A stretch of DNA of 64,000 nucleotides from Mytilisepta virgata. Taxonomy: Eukaryota > Mollusca > Bivalvia > Mytilida > Mytilidae. Position numbers and translations under genes: made by a program. This document shows positions 48,901 to 60,591 of the stretch, in pieces. The stretch's first letter is position 1; every line of letters starts with the position of its first letter. Where the stretch lies: NCBI GenBank assembly GCA_028015205.1, contig CM051512.1:10538255-10602254 (forward strand). Direction: 5' to 3'. The notes under the pieces are model-generated. The model was not told the origin of the DNA and did not search any database. It was given only the letters and a program-made list of their open reading frames with translations.

Positions 48901-51900
48901 TCTTCAACACATGTTCAATGCAGTGAGAAAATGCAGCACCCGGAGGTAGGCTTCAGCTGGCCCCTAAACAATTGTATGTTATCAGTATAATATGACATTG
49001 AACCTCAGATGCAATAACTATCACTTGGGTTTCTCATAATACTTCTTCAATAGTCTGTTCAAAGGATATGAAAATGTTTGTGTAAGAAGTGAGCGTTTAT
49101 GAGACAACAACATCTCATAGCACTGAACAAGTAAAAAACATAAATACATGTAGGAGTTGTTGTGAAGTTGTCAACAAGGAGTACTTTCCCACAACCCAAG
49201 AGAAACAAGGCGATATTTAAGCTTTACTATCTCACAAATTTTCCTTTAATATAAAGTGATATAAAAGAAAATCTTAATGAGTTTATTATCAAGATACTAA
49301 AGTTAACTGTATAGTAATATATAATAAAAAAAATTTGATTGCAGTTTTTATTTGGTGTTTTACACCATCTTTCTGTACAGTTGATGAGAATAATTACTTG
49401 TTATTGATAATGGGAGCTTCAGTTCCTCCTCAAGTAACATCAAAGTTTAAGCACCTTGATATAAGTTGGTTTAAAGTTACAACTCCTTGCTCCAAGCCAA
49501 GCAAGTAACAATTAATAGTTATTATGAAATTCCTATAAGACCTTGCCATCTTGGCCATTGATGACACGTTATATCATAAAACAAAATCGTTTAAGATGCA
49601 AGCACGTTTTAGTTTAATGCACCTTACCTACTGTCTGTTGATCTATGTGACAGGTTCTGGAACTACCAGCAGTTCATCAGCCAATAAGATTGATTTGTCC
49701 ATTGTAAAGACTGAACCTACTGATGAAGCTTCAAGTAATTCACAACAGGCTGGGAACAGTATAAAGATTAATAAGAAATCTTTCAGTTGTGCTGATAAGA
49801 ATGGTTTGAAGAGTGGTACCTATTATAATGTGAAAGCTCCAAATGGGTTCAATAGTAGAATGTTATTTGATGGTGAAAACTTAATAGACCCTCAAGAAGA
49901 TGGTGACAAAAAGTATTCTTCAATTGACAAGAAGTTAGTGAAAAGTGAAAATGGTGATGATTTGATTCCTGGAATGACATATATGGTAACTGGACCATCT
50001 GGATTGAAAAAGAAAATGATATTTAATGGCAAAGAGTTTGTGGAACATCCAGACGAAACATCAGGTATTCTTATTGGCTTTGTTTATCTAAAGTTTTAGG
50101 CCACTTTCAGCCAAGTTGGCTATATCATGGTTGTCAGTTTTTATTGATGGAGGAAAGTGGAGATAACACCTGACCTAAGGCAGAAAGAGTGGCGTTCCAT
50201 GTCAGTTAAGAGTTAAGATCAGACTTTAATGTACCTCATCAAGAGCTGGATTTTAACTCACAGCCTCGTTGTTGACAGGCTTGTGATTATTACCAGGTAT
50301 TTTTCATACACCACAAATCGACACAAATTAACACAACAAGCGGCTGACCCCACTGACCTCTTTCTAATTTTTAAACTATTGATTATGTCTGGTTTTCATT
50401 TCAGAAAGAATATTTGGACTATGGTTAATGTAACATTAATAAAACCTGAAATAAATGCTGTCACTTTTTGAAAAAGGCATCTGATCTTTGCATTGATGAA
50501 GCAACTGAAAGGTAAAAACTTTATTATACTCCTGCTCTAAAGTAGAGGGGGGTATAATGTTTTACCCTTTTGGTTCTGTCCGTCAGTCCGTAACAAAGTT
50601 TTCGTCACACTTTTCTCTGCAACTACGGTACTCATCCCAGCTACTTGATATTTTGTCACAAGCCTTCTATAGGTACGCCATATTGTAGGATATGTTTTCT
50701 GACCAAGGCGACATCAACTTCCTGTTTGACGACCATAACCAAAATCCGGGGTATCACTAGTGAGCAATGGCTCAAAGTACATCTTGTTCATTTATGTGTT
50801 TGTGTCATTTCAGTTGCAAAAAATCAAGTAAATAATGGAGAAAAGACAGAAAACAAGAAACTGGCAAATCACTCTACAAATAGTGGGAAAAATAATAACT
50901 TAACAAGGTAAGTTAGAAAGTACTTGTATGTTATGTTCAGCATTAAAACATAAGAAATGTTACCAGTTAAAGTTTTTATCAGTGAAGTTACCACACCTTT
51001 AGTTAAAAATTGAGAAAAAACAGAAAACACCATTCAAAACAGACAACTTTGAAAACAAAATTGATAGGCAAACATTAGTTTTAAGGGCATAAATTTGATG
51101 ATAAAGTTGTAAAAAAAACTTTTGTTTTGTTTTGAATGTATAGGTTTTTAAATAACTGGTTACAAAGCAATGTTCAATATATTTTAAAAAAAAACTAAGT
51201 ATGTTGCGAAATACCTCATGCGACAATAGATAACAAGAAAAATAAATGGAAATGGTGAGCTGTCAAAAGGGGCATAAAACGACTAAAATGTAAGAAATAC
51301 ACAAGTCGAGCAAAACCAAATATAAAATCGTAAAAAAAAAAACAAACTAAAAAGTTAAAAATACATTTATTAGTATGTATTAATATATTTAGTTCTGGTA
51401 ATACTTCACAATTGACAAAGGATGAAAGCAAAGATGGCAACAATAAAAGAAAATTTCCCTCAAAAGATTCTGATGGGAAATCAAAGAAACAGAAGACAAA
51501 TGACGTAAGTTTGAATTTACTGTACATTAGAATACCCAGTGTATCAACAAAAACTACCGTAGGGGGGCTTGAGTAATCAAAATATATTAGTAGGACAATA
51601 GTTTGGAAAGGATGGATGGATGGATGAATTGTTGTTTAACATCCAGTGGTAACCGTTAAGTGCATATCAGGATGAGAACATGTTTATATGACATGAATAT
51701 GAACCCTGCTTTGTACTAGACCGATACGCTAAGCCGAAGTTTTAATGTGCTAGATCACGAGATAACTGTCTGCAGGACACATTATACTGACTTCGAGCCG
51801 ACCAGTCCTTTGCTCTTATTCCTTGATACTGCGTGCTTGGAGGAAAAGCAGGAAATACCAATTTTAATGTCTTTGGTTTGACCCAGCCGGGGATCAACAT

Positions 51901-54900
51901 TTCAGTTTATTGTTTTTGATTTCTATATTTTCTCTCATTTACTCTAATCAAAATAACCTACCGTACAGTTATTATTGTGATTTCAGGGAAAAGATTCCTC
52001 AGGCTCCAAATCTGGATTATCGACTAAACAGACTGAATGTTTAGATGAAGCTTTTGAGAAATTAGATAAAATTTTTGTAAACTTTTCTCAGAATATCAAT
52101 AAAACTAAATTATCTAAGCATAGAAAAGGAGATGACAGCAGTCAAACACAAGAAGCTGCAGGTACAAGTAAACAGCAAACCAGCAAAGCAGGAAACAGCC
52201 AGTCACAAGATTCTGCAGTGAGTACAGGTGGAACCAAAAAATCACAAGGAGCTGCTGGAAATAGTCAACAGCAAACCAGTAATGGAGGAACCAGTCAGAA
52301 GAAACAAAACAGTGAAGGTATAATGAAAAACATGTAAATTAAAACGTAAGGTTTAAGGAGTATGTTTTAATAAAACAACTCATTTAAAAGTCAAATGGGA
52401 CCAAAGAAATTGCTCTTTATGAGCACGTCCTCTTTATATACATGTAGAGATTAATTTTACAAGATTTATTCATAACAGGGACATTTTCTCTTTATGGACA
52501 GTGATTTGCGATATAGAGGTGCCCATTAGCTTTTAATGTATCTTTAAATTATTTTACTAGCAATAACTAGAAAAGTATTGTTTCTCTTTCATACTTTGAA
52601 TGTCAACTTAAAAAAAAATATCCATTATTCTGTTAACTAATAAGACTTCTCTTAATTTCCTTTAACCCTTCTGATGCACTGTGAATTCATTTTGTATTGC
52701 TTACCACAACTGTTGGTTGAATGTGCAATATTTTGCCAATAGATTAATATACATGTATTATCAAATATCTTTTTTTGCTCATTAGACATTTCTTGTGTGC
52801 ATTTAAAATTGTGATTCTTTATTAACTTGTGGTATTGTGATAATTTGTAGGAATGATGTGATAGATGTATACAATTTAGGTACAATTATAAACATTTTTT
52901 TTGCAATATTCAACCATTTTTTAAAAACAAAAACCATATAAATGTTTAAATTGCAATAGGTTGTAATAATCATAATTTTAAAAACAAAATAAAACCACGA
53001 TGCAGAATTCATATGAAATTGTATCTATTTATTTATTTGCAGATGATAAAATTAAAATAATGGATTACTCTAGTGACTGGGATATGAAGAGGACCCCCAC
53101 AGGTTTTTCTTTATCTAAGACATCTGTACAGAAATATAAACCTTGCCCTAAAAAAGAAAAAGATAACACATCTAAAAAGGAAACCAGTACTGGAACAGGT
53201 CCATCAGCATCATTTCCCTCGCAGATGGTTTCAAAAACACCTTTGTCAGGAATGAGAAGGACATCTTTTGCTTCAACAAGCAGACCTCAACCACAGACAA
53301 ATTCATCAACTCCTCTGGGACCAATCATAACATCATCTAGTGCTCCTCAATTGCAAAGTCACTCAAGAATGACAGAATTAAGAAGAAACAGACAGGCTTT
53401 CAGGGATTGGTATGAACAAAAGTTCAAAAGATCATATGGAGGACCTTCCTTAAAGATTAGGGGACAGATTTCTTCACTGTCAGCTTCAACAGGAAGAGCA
53501 GATAAAGGAAAGGAAGTGAAATCAGATAAAAATGGATCTACTTCAGCTACACCACAATTAACAAATTCATCGTCAAATGTATCAAATGATCAAAATCATT
53601 ATCGAAACAATTCCACACCTTCCATTGGTTTGTCAAGGTCGCATATCAAGGGGGCATTTCAGTTGAGATTGAGGGGAGCAATGATATCATCAGTCGGAAA
53701 AAATACTAACACATCTTTTAGGGGTAATAATTATAATTACACCCCTCCTGTTACATTTCCAAGACCTTCAGTTGGTAGAGGAAGTTACCTGAGATATCAA
53801 ACACCAGGAAACTCTTCTAATATAGCATCAAATGGATCACGATTCCCTATCATTGGTAGGGCCAGACCAGGTTTTCGAAACATAGTTCACAACACTTCCA
53901 CATCATTAACACCATTATCAACATCAGCGAGTACAACACAAAAAAATATTAAAGAAGAATCTGATACTTCACGTCAATCTCTTTCAACGACGACAACAGG
54001 CCTTACAACGTCAGTCCCAACATCAAATTATATACCAATATTGCCAATTGATTCTTCACTAAGTGAATTGTTCAGTAATAACACAAGTTCTTCTGTTTCA
54101 CAAGAAGCTATCGGTAATCGCAATACGAATACCAGTACGTCTCAGCCTTCAACATCAGCATCGACATCTTTAGAACTATCTTCCAGAACTGATCATTGTC
54201 ACAACAAAGAGAGTAAGTAGAGTTTATATTAGGATGAATTTAAATTTTTGAATATGAATGCAAATACTTTATTTCTCCTATTCTTGATGTGTTTAATTGG
54301 TGGGATAAAAATACATAATATTTTTAACCACTTCCCGGTGATTAAATTTCTGCATTGGAATTCTCGCCATTTTTTCTAGTTATTGGAACAATGAACTAGA
54401 GAAGTCCCAAAATGACATCCATGTAAACAAACTACATGACAACAACATTTTCTTGATGTTTTTGTCGAAAATCATAGGAGAAACAGATTCTCATTAAATT
54501 TACTCATGAGTTATGCAATTTCTCCACCTCAATAGTTAAATTTTAGATTTTAACACACTCGCTAATGGCTCGGGTGTTAAAAATCGAAAATTTAACTATC
54601 TCCGGGTGGAGAAATTACTCACTCGTGCCTGAAGGAGAATCTATATTTATCCAATTCTTGAGGACATTTTTCATAGGTTGATTATACTTTGTAAATATAA
54701 GTGTTTGCAAGTTCGATCCAGGCTGGGACAAACCAAAGACATTATAAAATGAGTATTTGCTGCTTCTCCACCAAGCACTTGTCATCTAGGAGTAAGGGCA
54801 AAGGACTGGTCGGCTTGGAGTCAGGGTAATGTGTCCAGGTGATATGTGTTTCCGAGATACGGTTACCTTGTGAACTAGGACATATGTGTTGCCAGGATAC

Positions 54901-57900
54901 TGTTACCTTGTGAACTAGGACATGAAAAATCCGGCTCAGTGTGTCAGTCTAGTACAGAGCAAGATTCAATATGCATATCATACCAACATGTTCTCATCCT
55001 GATATGCATTAAAAAACTGCCATTGGACATTAAACAATAATTTATCCATCCATCAATCTATTACAACTTGTACATTAATCTATAATTTGTGTTTATTTGC
55101 AATAATGAATTGATGTAATTATTTCTTAATTTACAGTATTGAAATTAAAATGAAGGAAAATTTGAAAGTGCCATTTTTCCATTGGAATAAATTTACAATT
55201 GTTTGTAGATCAGTATTTGACAACAATATCAAAATTTCAAAGTTTTTTTTTCATTTTTTAGATGAGCCTTACAACAAAATGGAGGAGGAATTGACTTGTC
55301 CTGTTTGCCTTGATCTTTTTACTGACCCAGTTATACTAATATGTTGTCACACTTTGTGTAGGAAATGTGCTGAAGGTATACTGGAATCTAGAATTGGGTC
55401 AAATCTGACAGGTAAGTCATGGTTGGAAGACAAATTTATTAGGTTTTCATCTATCGACCCTTTGTCTACATTTACCCCCATTTGTCAGGGCTCGACAATA
55501 ACGCTTGTCCGATTGTCCGGTACCAGCTGAAAATTCCGTCGGACAATCAACTTTGACTTGGTACTTGTCCGATGGGACAAGTAAAAAAATTCTGAAAGAA
55601 GGACTTAGAAATAAAAATATTCATCGGAAACCTTCCAATTTTTAATTTGAAATTCATGTTATGGTAGCGAGAATTATCAGTAAACCTTACATGCATAAAG
55701 ATGACAAAATTATTTTTTATTTTCGATTTCACTTTCGAGGGAGAAATATATACCGGGGAATGAATTTCACTTTTCTTCTATTTAATGTGAATCACGTAAA
55801 CGTTTTATTAGGCGGAATAAATATGAATGTAATTGCGTGTTATTGATTTGGGGAAATTAGCCTATCCCATTTTTTTTCTAGGGGTCATTAAGGGTTTTTT
55901 ACTAATTTATGTGTAATTTTTAAAATTTTTGTCCGATTTTTATGATTTTTGGTTTTTAACGTTCCTTGATGAAATTGGAAAAATAAAATAAGTTTGTTTT
56001 TCACCATCTCTTATTGTTTTAGATATAAAAGGGGCCAATAAAGTGACACAGCTTAATTTTCAAAACCTTTTTATTTCTTATCTGATTTTGATTATTTTTT
56101 TTTAAAGTTGATCTGATATGAAATGTAATAAAAGTTACTCAGGGCATTTTTGTGTTACTTTTGTCGATGCATAGATGAAATATATTAAAGGGGCCAAAAT
56201 TAGCCATTTTGCAGGACACCTAAAATTTTCATTTATCAGATTTTAATGGGGATAATTTCTTTTGAGGCATCTTGATAAGTGCTTCCAGTAATATGTAACA
56301 TATTTCTTCTATGTTTTATGGTTTTTGAGATATAAGGGGCCAAAAAGATATGTGGCTTCATAATATATTTTTTTTTATATCCAATTCTTATGGGGATTTC
56401 TCTTTTAATTCACCTTGATAAGTGTTTTCATTAGTATGCCAACAAATTTTTCTGTCTTTTATTTTTTCCAAGATACAATGTGTCAAAGTTGAGATTGTAT
56501 CATGCTGCGCTTAACCAATCTCTTTATTTTTATCTTTTGACATTGCCATGGTTTTACCAGTTAACTTAAAGTTATAACAAATAGCTGCAACAAAAATTTA
56601 TTTAAATGTATTTTTAGTGGATTTGGAAACAAGCTATACCAATATTATGCTAATCCCTCTTCACTTGGATGGTGCAAGAACAGCCTCTTTAATGGCATTT
56701 TAGCCTACTTTTTTTTTTTTTGAAATCTACAGGGGAGTCTTAAACATGCTAAGAGTGTTGTTCTCCCATAACACGGGACAACAATTTTTCGTCCAATAAA
56801 AACAAAGAATAAACAACAAAACTGATGACAGGAAAGGTCCACGATGCCACACAAATCAATCAACTCCATTCAACAGACAGAACCCCAGATATGTTTATTT
56901 TGCCTAAAATTTGCAATAATGAGTCATTATTGTTTTTCAGGAATAGAGTGTCCGTCGTGCAGGAAAGTTCTGAAAATATCTAAAGAAAAAATGAATCTTT
57001 TGCCACAAAATCTTGTATTGAGGAATATGATTACACATTTCCAAGAATTGTCACGTCAAAAAAATCAACAGTCTGAAAACAAATGTACCCAGTTTTGTAG
57101 CGACCATCCCACAGAATATGTCTCTGTTTTCTGTAACCAGTGTAAGGTACCAGTTTGTCACCTGTGTTTGTGTGATGGTGATGGAAAGCATGTTGGACAT
57201 AAAGTTCTAGCAAGAGATACTGCATGTAAACAGATAAAGGTAAAGTGACAAGATGAAAAGAAACAGAGGGCAAAAAGTTTTAATTAAAAAAACAATTTCA
57301 TTAGTGAATGAAAAACTTTTATTTCGTTGAAATAAGTGACGTTATAATGGTTGTGGTTAAAATTTATCTCTGTTGTCAAAAAAATAACATTTTTGATTTC
57401 ATTTTTAACCTAATTTTTCAACATTAAAAATCTAAATTTTAGTTTGGTAATACATGAATACACTTGGCAGGCAGGTGGCTCCAAACAGTGATGAATGAAA
57501 ATTCTGTTTGACCTTCAGACTCATGAATTTGATTATCCATTATACATCGTTTTAAGATGAAAACAGTTTTTAATATTCATACTTTTTAACAATACTGGAT
57601 ATTTCTCACATTTTCCCTTGAAGTACAATTTCTTGTATCAGATAATATTTATTATGTGTCCAGGTGCAAACTGAGGCAAGACATTTAGTGTGTCCACTGT
57701 TGTTTATCTGTTAATATTTGTAATATTATTATAGGAGACATTTAAATCAAAGAAGGAGTCCTTAGAAACTCTCTCCACAACTATGAAGGAGCGATGCCAA
57801 AAAATGAAGGATTTATTTCTGGAAGTCAAGGTAATGGGCTATCTATAATCAATAACTATTATCTCTTACAATATCTGACATCTTTTTGGCTTATAGGTGT

Positions 57901-60160
57901 TATTTAAAAAAAAAAAGGGATTCATAAAATTAGATGAATGTCTTTTTTAGTTCACCTGGCATATAAGATGTGAGCTATTGCCATCACTTTGCATCTGTGT
58001 CCGTCGTCATACATGTAGGTTGTCGTCCAACGCAAACTTTCCTTTAAAGATCATCTCATCTTAAACCACTGGGCTAATTGGGACCAAACTTTGGTGGAAT
58101 GGTCCTTGGGTGGCCGCTTTCCAAAAATATGTCTGGCATCCCCAACTCCCAACCGACATGGCTGCTGTTACTAAAAATAGACAAAAGTGGGGATGAATTT
58201 AAAAAATCTTCTATGAAACTTACATGGCCAATTGGAACCAGACTTGTTAACAATGGTCCCTATGCTGTTCACTTTCAAAATTATGTCTGATAACACGGAC
58301 TGTTAACCAAGATGGCCACCGTAGCTGAACTTAGTTCAACATAGGAGGCTGTAGGAAATTCATTGAAAAATCTTCTTCTCTGAAACTACTTGACCAATTG
58401 GGACCAGACTTGGCAGCAATGGTCCTCTTTAAGAATTGTGTTTGATGACCCGGACTGTAAACCAAGATTGCCACCACATCCGAACTTAGTTTAACATGGG
58501 ACCCTATGGGAAAATTCATTTAAAAATCTTTTTGTCTGAAACCACAGGGGTAATTGAAACCAGACTTGGCAGCAATGGTCCTTATATGGTCCTCTTTCAG
58601 AAATAAATCTGAATACCCAGACTGTCAACCAAGATGGCTGCCACAGCTGACTATAGGACCCTATGGGAAATTTGTTTTTAAAATCTTCTTGTCTGAAACC
58701 ACTGGGGCAATTGAAACCACACTTAACAGCAATGGTCTTTAGATGGCCTTCTTTCAGACTTGTGTTTGATGACTATGGCCCAGTTGTTCAACTTATTTAA
58801 CTGAGGTTAAATCATGTAGAAAATCACTATGTTTAACCTGTGGTTAAATTTAACCCTTGGTTAAATGAGTTGAACAACCAAGATGGATGCCACAGCTGAA
58901 CTTGGTTAAACATAGAACCCTATGGGAAAGTTTTTAAAAGAATCTTCTTGTCTGAAACCACTTGACCAATTTGAATCTGACGTAGCAGAGATTAATGGCC
59001 ACCACAACCAAACTTAGTTTAACATAGGACCCTATGGGAGAACCAGCCAAATTGACTGCTTCACATAAATTTTAGTCCTGCTCAGTGTGGACAAGTTAAA
59101 TCCAGGTGAGCGATACAGGCTCTAGAGCACCTCTAGTTGTTGTTTTAATATGTAATTTGATTTTAAAGAGAGAGGTTTTAGCACAAGAACTAAGAAAACC
59201 ATTAATGTCATAAATACTGTAAAGCAGAACACATAAAAAACTGTTGTTTAAGTAAATTCAAGAAATACCAAAGGGATATTCGAAGGAGAGGAAAATCTAA
59301 ACAACTGAAAAACTCTGAAGAACAGCGAAGACAAGACCAAAACCATACAAACACTACACTTTAAAACTAACAACATATGACCCCACCAAAAGACCAGGGA
59401 TAGACTCCGGTGCTCCGGAAGAGTAAGCAGTCTTTGCTTTCTGCAGGACACCCACCATGCTGCCCATGCCAAATGTGGTATGCGGAAGGGACAACATCCA
59501 TTTTCATTTGGGAAACATTTTTTTTCATACCTGTCTACAACAGAACAGGTCCATTTTCATTAGGAAACAGTTTTTTCATACCTGTCTCAAATGGAACAGG
59601 TCCATTATCATTTGTCAACAGGTTTAATGTGAGGATAAGGGTACCAGGAGATCATACAATGCTACTAGTATAATATGAAAAACAAATATTTGACACAGTA
59701 AGTAGGCCAGTTGCACTGTTTATTTGCCCAGTAAGTAGGTTAAGTAGGTTAGTTGCACTATTTATTTGGCCAGTAAGTAGACCTGTTGCAGGGTGATTAA
59801 GCTAATTAAGGGGATTGGAAAACAAGTTACAAATTTATATTAATCCATTTTTATTTGAAATTACATGTAATAGGGGGTTCATACCAAGTCCTGTCAGGAA
59901 ATAGAACACCAGTACAGAGAAATGGTAGCTAAATTATTTGACCATAAAAATAAAGTACTCCAGAAAATAAACTCAACGAAAACAGAATGTTATTCCAAAG
60001 TAAAATCACAGTTAACTACAGACATGGATACATACAGAGAAGTTGATGGAATGGTGGAATCGCTGCAGAAAGTTTTAGACAAGGAGGATTTCAAAGAAGT
60101 ATTAACACATTCTACAGAAATAAATCCTCTAACAGATCAGATTCAAGAAATTGATGAAAG
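44922..60160 (+). CDS. TRIM-like RING/B-box protein with long novel N-terminus (partial, 13 exons)
   Basis: Predicted coding exons: 44922-45116, 45768-45939, 47383-47468, 48690-48807, 49654-50064, 50814-50907, 51393-51504, 51987-52317, 53043-54212, 55262-55411, 56941-57239, 57735-57830, 59874-60160. All have GT-AG borders and consistent phases, giving 3,521 nt (1,173 codons plus 2 nt), with the 3' end beyond the window. Order of parts: PH-like segment (about 1-122), 9-residue repeats, zinc ribbon (160-177), duplicated module (about 239-324), basic and Ser/Gln-rich linker, a 390-residue disordered exon, RING (909-953), B-box 2 (999-1033) and helical region (1047-1173). TRIM proteins normally begin at the RING, so exons 1-9 may instead be a separate gene ending at the TAG at 54218-54220 if the exon 9 donor is skipped. 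ATG 44922 may not be the true start, because the reading frame is open back to the acceptor at 44909. Confidence 0.68.
46030..46296 (-). mobile_element. tRNA-derived SINE, family 1, with 12-bp target duplication
   Basis: Flanked by TCCAGGTTTTTA at 46018-46029 and 46297-46308. Inserted in intron 2 of the TRIM-like gene, about 90 bp after exon 2. It makes the exon 2 frame look longer than it is. Confidence 0.88.
47383..47468 (+). CDS. TRIM-like gene exon 3: three 9-residue repeats
   Basis: An 86-nt exon made almost wholly of a 27-bp unit repeated three times, encoding GQQINKDKP, GQQINKDKP and GQQINKEKP. Phase 1 in and phase 0 out match the flanking exons. The near identity of the units suggests recent expansion and probable length polymorphism. 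Confidence 0.65.
47511..48005. repeat. 26-bp minisatellite, about 19 copies
   Basis: The unit GTTATAGGTAATTTTGTTAT plus CTCAAA is repeated with small variants. It lies in intron 3 of the TRIM-like gene, 43 bp after the exon 3 donor. Confidence 0.92.
48299..48420. repeat. Long imperfect palindrome
   Basis: Outer arms TCATTGTTGGAAAATATATA and its complement near 48400-48420, inner arms AAACATG...CATGTTT, and a loop containing GCGAGC. Intron 3 of the TRIM-like gene. Confidence 0.8.
48690..48807 (+). CDS. TRIM-like gene exon 4: zinc ribbon
   Basis: Encodes residues 152-190 with C160-x2-C163 and C174-x2-C177 in VRCKFCGYLCEKGMTICQRC, followed by ARPL. The C-x2-C-G-x9-C-x2-C-x2-P-L pattern is that of double-zinc-ribbon or RanBP2-like small zinc fingers. 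Acceptor TATTTACAG and donor GTAAAC are clear. Confidence 0.72.
48818..48970 (+). repeat. Dispersed repeat (GGGGAATGTGTCAAAGAGAC family), copy 2
   Basis: Begins 11 bp after the exon 4 donor of the TRIM-like gene and matches 32738-32885. Confidence 0.75.
49654..50064 (+). CDS. TRIM-like gene exon 5: duplicated ~45-residue module
   Basis: Encodes residues 191-327. A SUMO-consensus site, IVKTEP (K209), lies near the start. Two copies of a module follow: NGLKSGTYYNVKAPNGF, then MLFDGENLIDP; and DDLIPGMTYMVTGPSGL, then MIFNGKEFVEHP. The shared pattern is L-x-x-G-x-x-Y-x-V-x-x-P-x-G...M-x-F-x-G...P. I do not recognise the family. The apparent ATG at 49551 belongs to the intron. Confidence 0.7.
50096..50290 (-). 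mobile_element. SINE family 1, decayed
   Basis: Recognisable from TTTTATTGATGGAGGAAAG and GTTGTTGACAGGCTTGTGAT but with many substitutions. In intron 5 of the TRIM-like gene. Confidence 0.55.
50517..50800 (+). repeat. Hairpin-headed repeat
   Basis: Begins with hairpin ATTATAC...GTATAAT (50523-50558), followed by TCTGTCCGTCAGTCCG (50575-50590) and a body without ORF, in intron 5 of the TRIM-like gene. Confidence 0.65.
50814..52317 (+). CDS. TRIM-like gene exons 6-8: basic, Gln/Ser-rich linker
   Basis: Exons 50814-50907, 51393-51504 and 51987-52317 cover residues 328 to about 506. They include a bipartite basic patch (KRKFPSKDSDGKSKKQK) that looks like a nuclear localisation signal. A predicted amphipathic helix follows (CLDEAFEKLDKIFVNFSQNI), then loosely repeated QQTS/GGTS/SQ sequence. 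Donors are GTAAGT, GTAAGT and GTATAA. The linker looks disordered apart from the helix. Confidence 0.65.
51607..51896 (-). mobile_element. tRNA-derived SINE, family 2
   Basis: (GGAT)n tail at the left, body with CCCTGCTTTGTACTAGACC, cut off in the head at GACCCAGCCGGGGATCAAC. Intron 7 of the TRIM-like gene. Confidence 0.75.
53043..54212 (+). CDS. TRIM-like gene exon 9: long Ser/Thr/Asn-rich disordered exon
   Basis: A 1,170-nt exon coding about residues 507-896. The composition is Ser, Thr, Asn and Pro rich with scattered basic segments such as TELRRNRQAFRDWYEQKFKR, a plausible helical binding element, and glycine-arginine patches (GRGSYLRY, GRARPGFRN). A second SUMO-like motif, NIKEES, lies near 53950. 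It ends at a strong donor (AGA|GTAAGT); reading through instead meets TAG at 54218-54220, so an alternative short protein is possible. Confidence 0.72.
54270..54650. repeat. Palindrome-bearing repeat, copy 2
   Basis: Homologous to 30440-30840; the palindrome spans 54485-54640. Immediately follows exon 9 of the TRIM-like gene. Confidence 0.8.
54703..55062 (+). mobile_element. tRNA-derived SINE, family 2
   Basis: From GCAAGTTCGATCCAGGCTGG to the ATCCATCCATC tail. Contains a small internal duplication (TACCTTGTGAACTAGGACAT twice, around 54863 and 54904). Intron 9 of the TRIM-like gene. Confidence 0.75.
55262..57239 (+). CDS. TRIM-like gene exons 10-11: RING and B-box 2
   Basis: Exons 55262-55411 and 56941-57239. 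The RING sequence is CPVCLDLFTDPVILICCHTL, then CRKC, completed in exon 11 by ECPSC (ligands C909, C912, C924, H926, C929, C932, C950, C953). B-box 2 follows: CSDH, FCNQC, CHLC and HVGH (C999, H1002, C1011, C1014, C1019, C1022, H1030, H1033). This is a bona fide tripartite-motif front end, expected to be a ubiquitin ligase. M903, six residues before the first RING cysteine, could be an alternative natural start. The intron between them (55412-56940) is repeat-rich. Confidence 0.87.
55488..56800. other. Repeat-like intron 10 of TRIM-like gene
   Basis: Contains a TTGTCCGATTGTCCGG-rich stretch (55488-55590) and a loosely repeated unit of about 180 bp (TTTTATGGTTTTTGAGATATAAGGGGCC type, about 55990-56480). 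No ORF worth calling. Confidence 0.5.
57735..60160 (+). CDS. TRIM-like gene exons 12-13: coiled-coil region
   Basis: Exons 57735-57830 and 59874-60160, residues 1047-1173. Lys/Glu-rich helical sequence (ETFKSKKESLETLSTTMKER, then EIEHQYREMVAKLFDHKNKV) is typical of the TRIM coiled coil that follows the B-box. Exon 13 ends in phase 2 at the donor GTACAT. No convincing next exon is visible before 64000, so the C-terminal domain that would place this TRIM in a subclass is missing. Confidence 0.75.
57948..59130 (+). repeat. Hairpin-headed dispersed repeat block, inverted copy
   Basis: Starts with hairpin TAGTTCAC...GTGAGCTA (57948-57977), then TGTGTCCGTCGTC. Seven or so degenerate units follow (ACCAGACTTGGCAGCAATGG, TAGGACCCTATGGGAAA). 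Same family as 2.1-3.4 kb on the other strand. Intron 12 of the TRIM-like gene. Confidence 0.75.
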
Positions 60161-60591
60161 GTACATTATTATAGAATTTCTTTGTATTAATTCAAAAGTG
60201 CATATTTTTCATAAACCAAGGCCTCCACTCTATATAAGGTAGAAACTACAGTATTAAGATATATGTAGTAGGATACATACAAACAGGGCCCTCACGAGAT
60301 GGTACAATTTTAACAGTTTCAAATCTTTCATTTAGGAGTAAAATAATTTGATTATTACGATTTTAAAAATGTGAATAAAAATAACTAATTTAAAAAAAAA
60401 ATGTTAAAAACTTAAAATATAAATGATCTGAACCTACAATGTATAAACAACAACGTTTTAGTCCGGTATTTTCTAAAAATATTGTTTATATTATATATTC
60501 TCATTTGAAATTACATATAACTGAAGTAAAATTTTCAATGAATAGAGCATCTCTGCACACAGACTACTTTTTATCCAAAAATATATATTTT

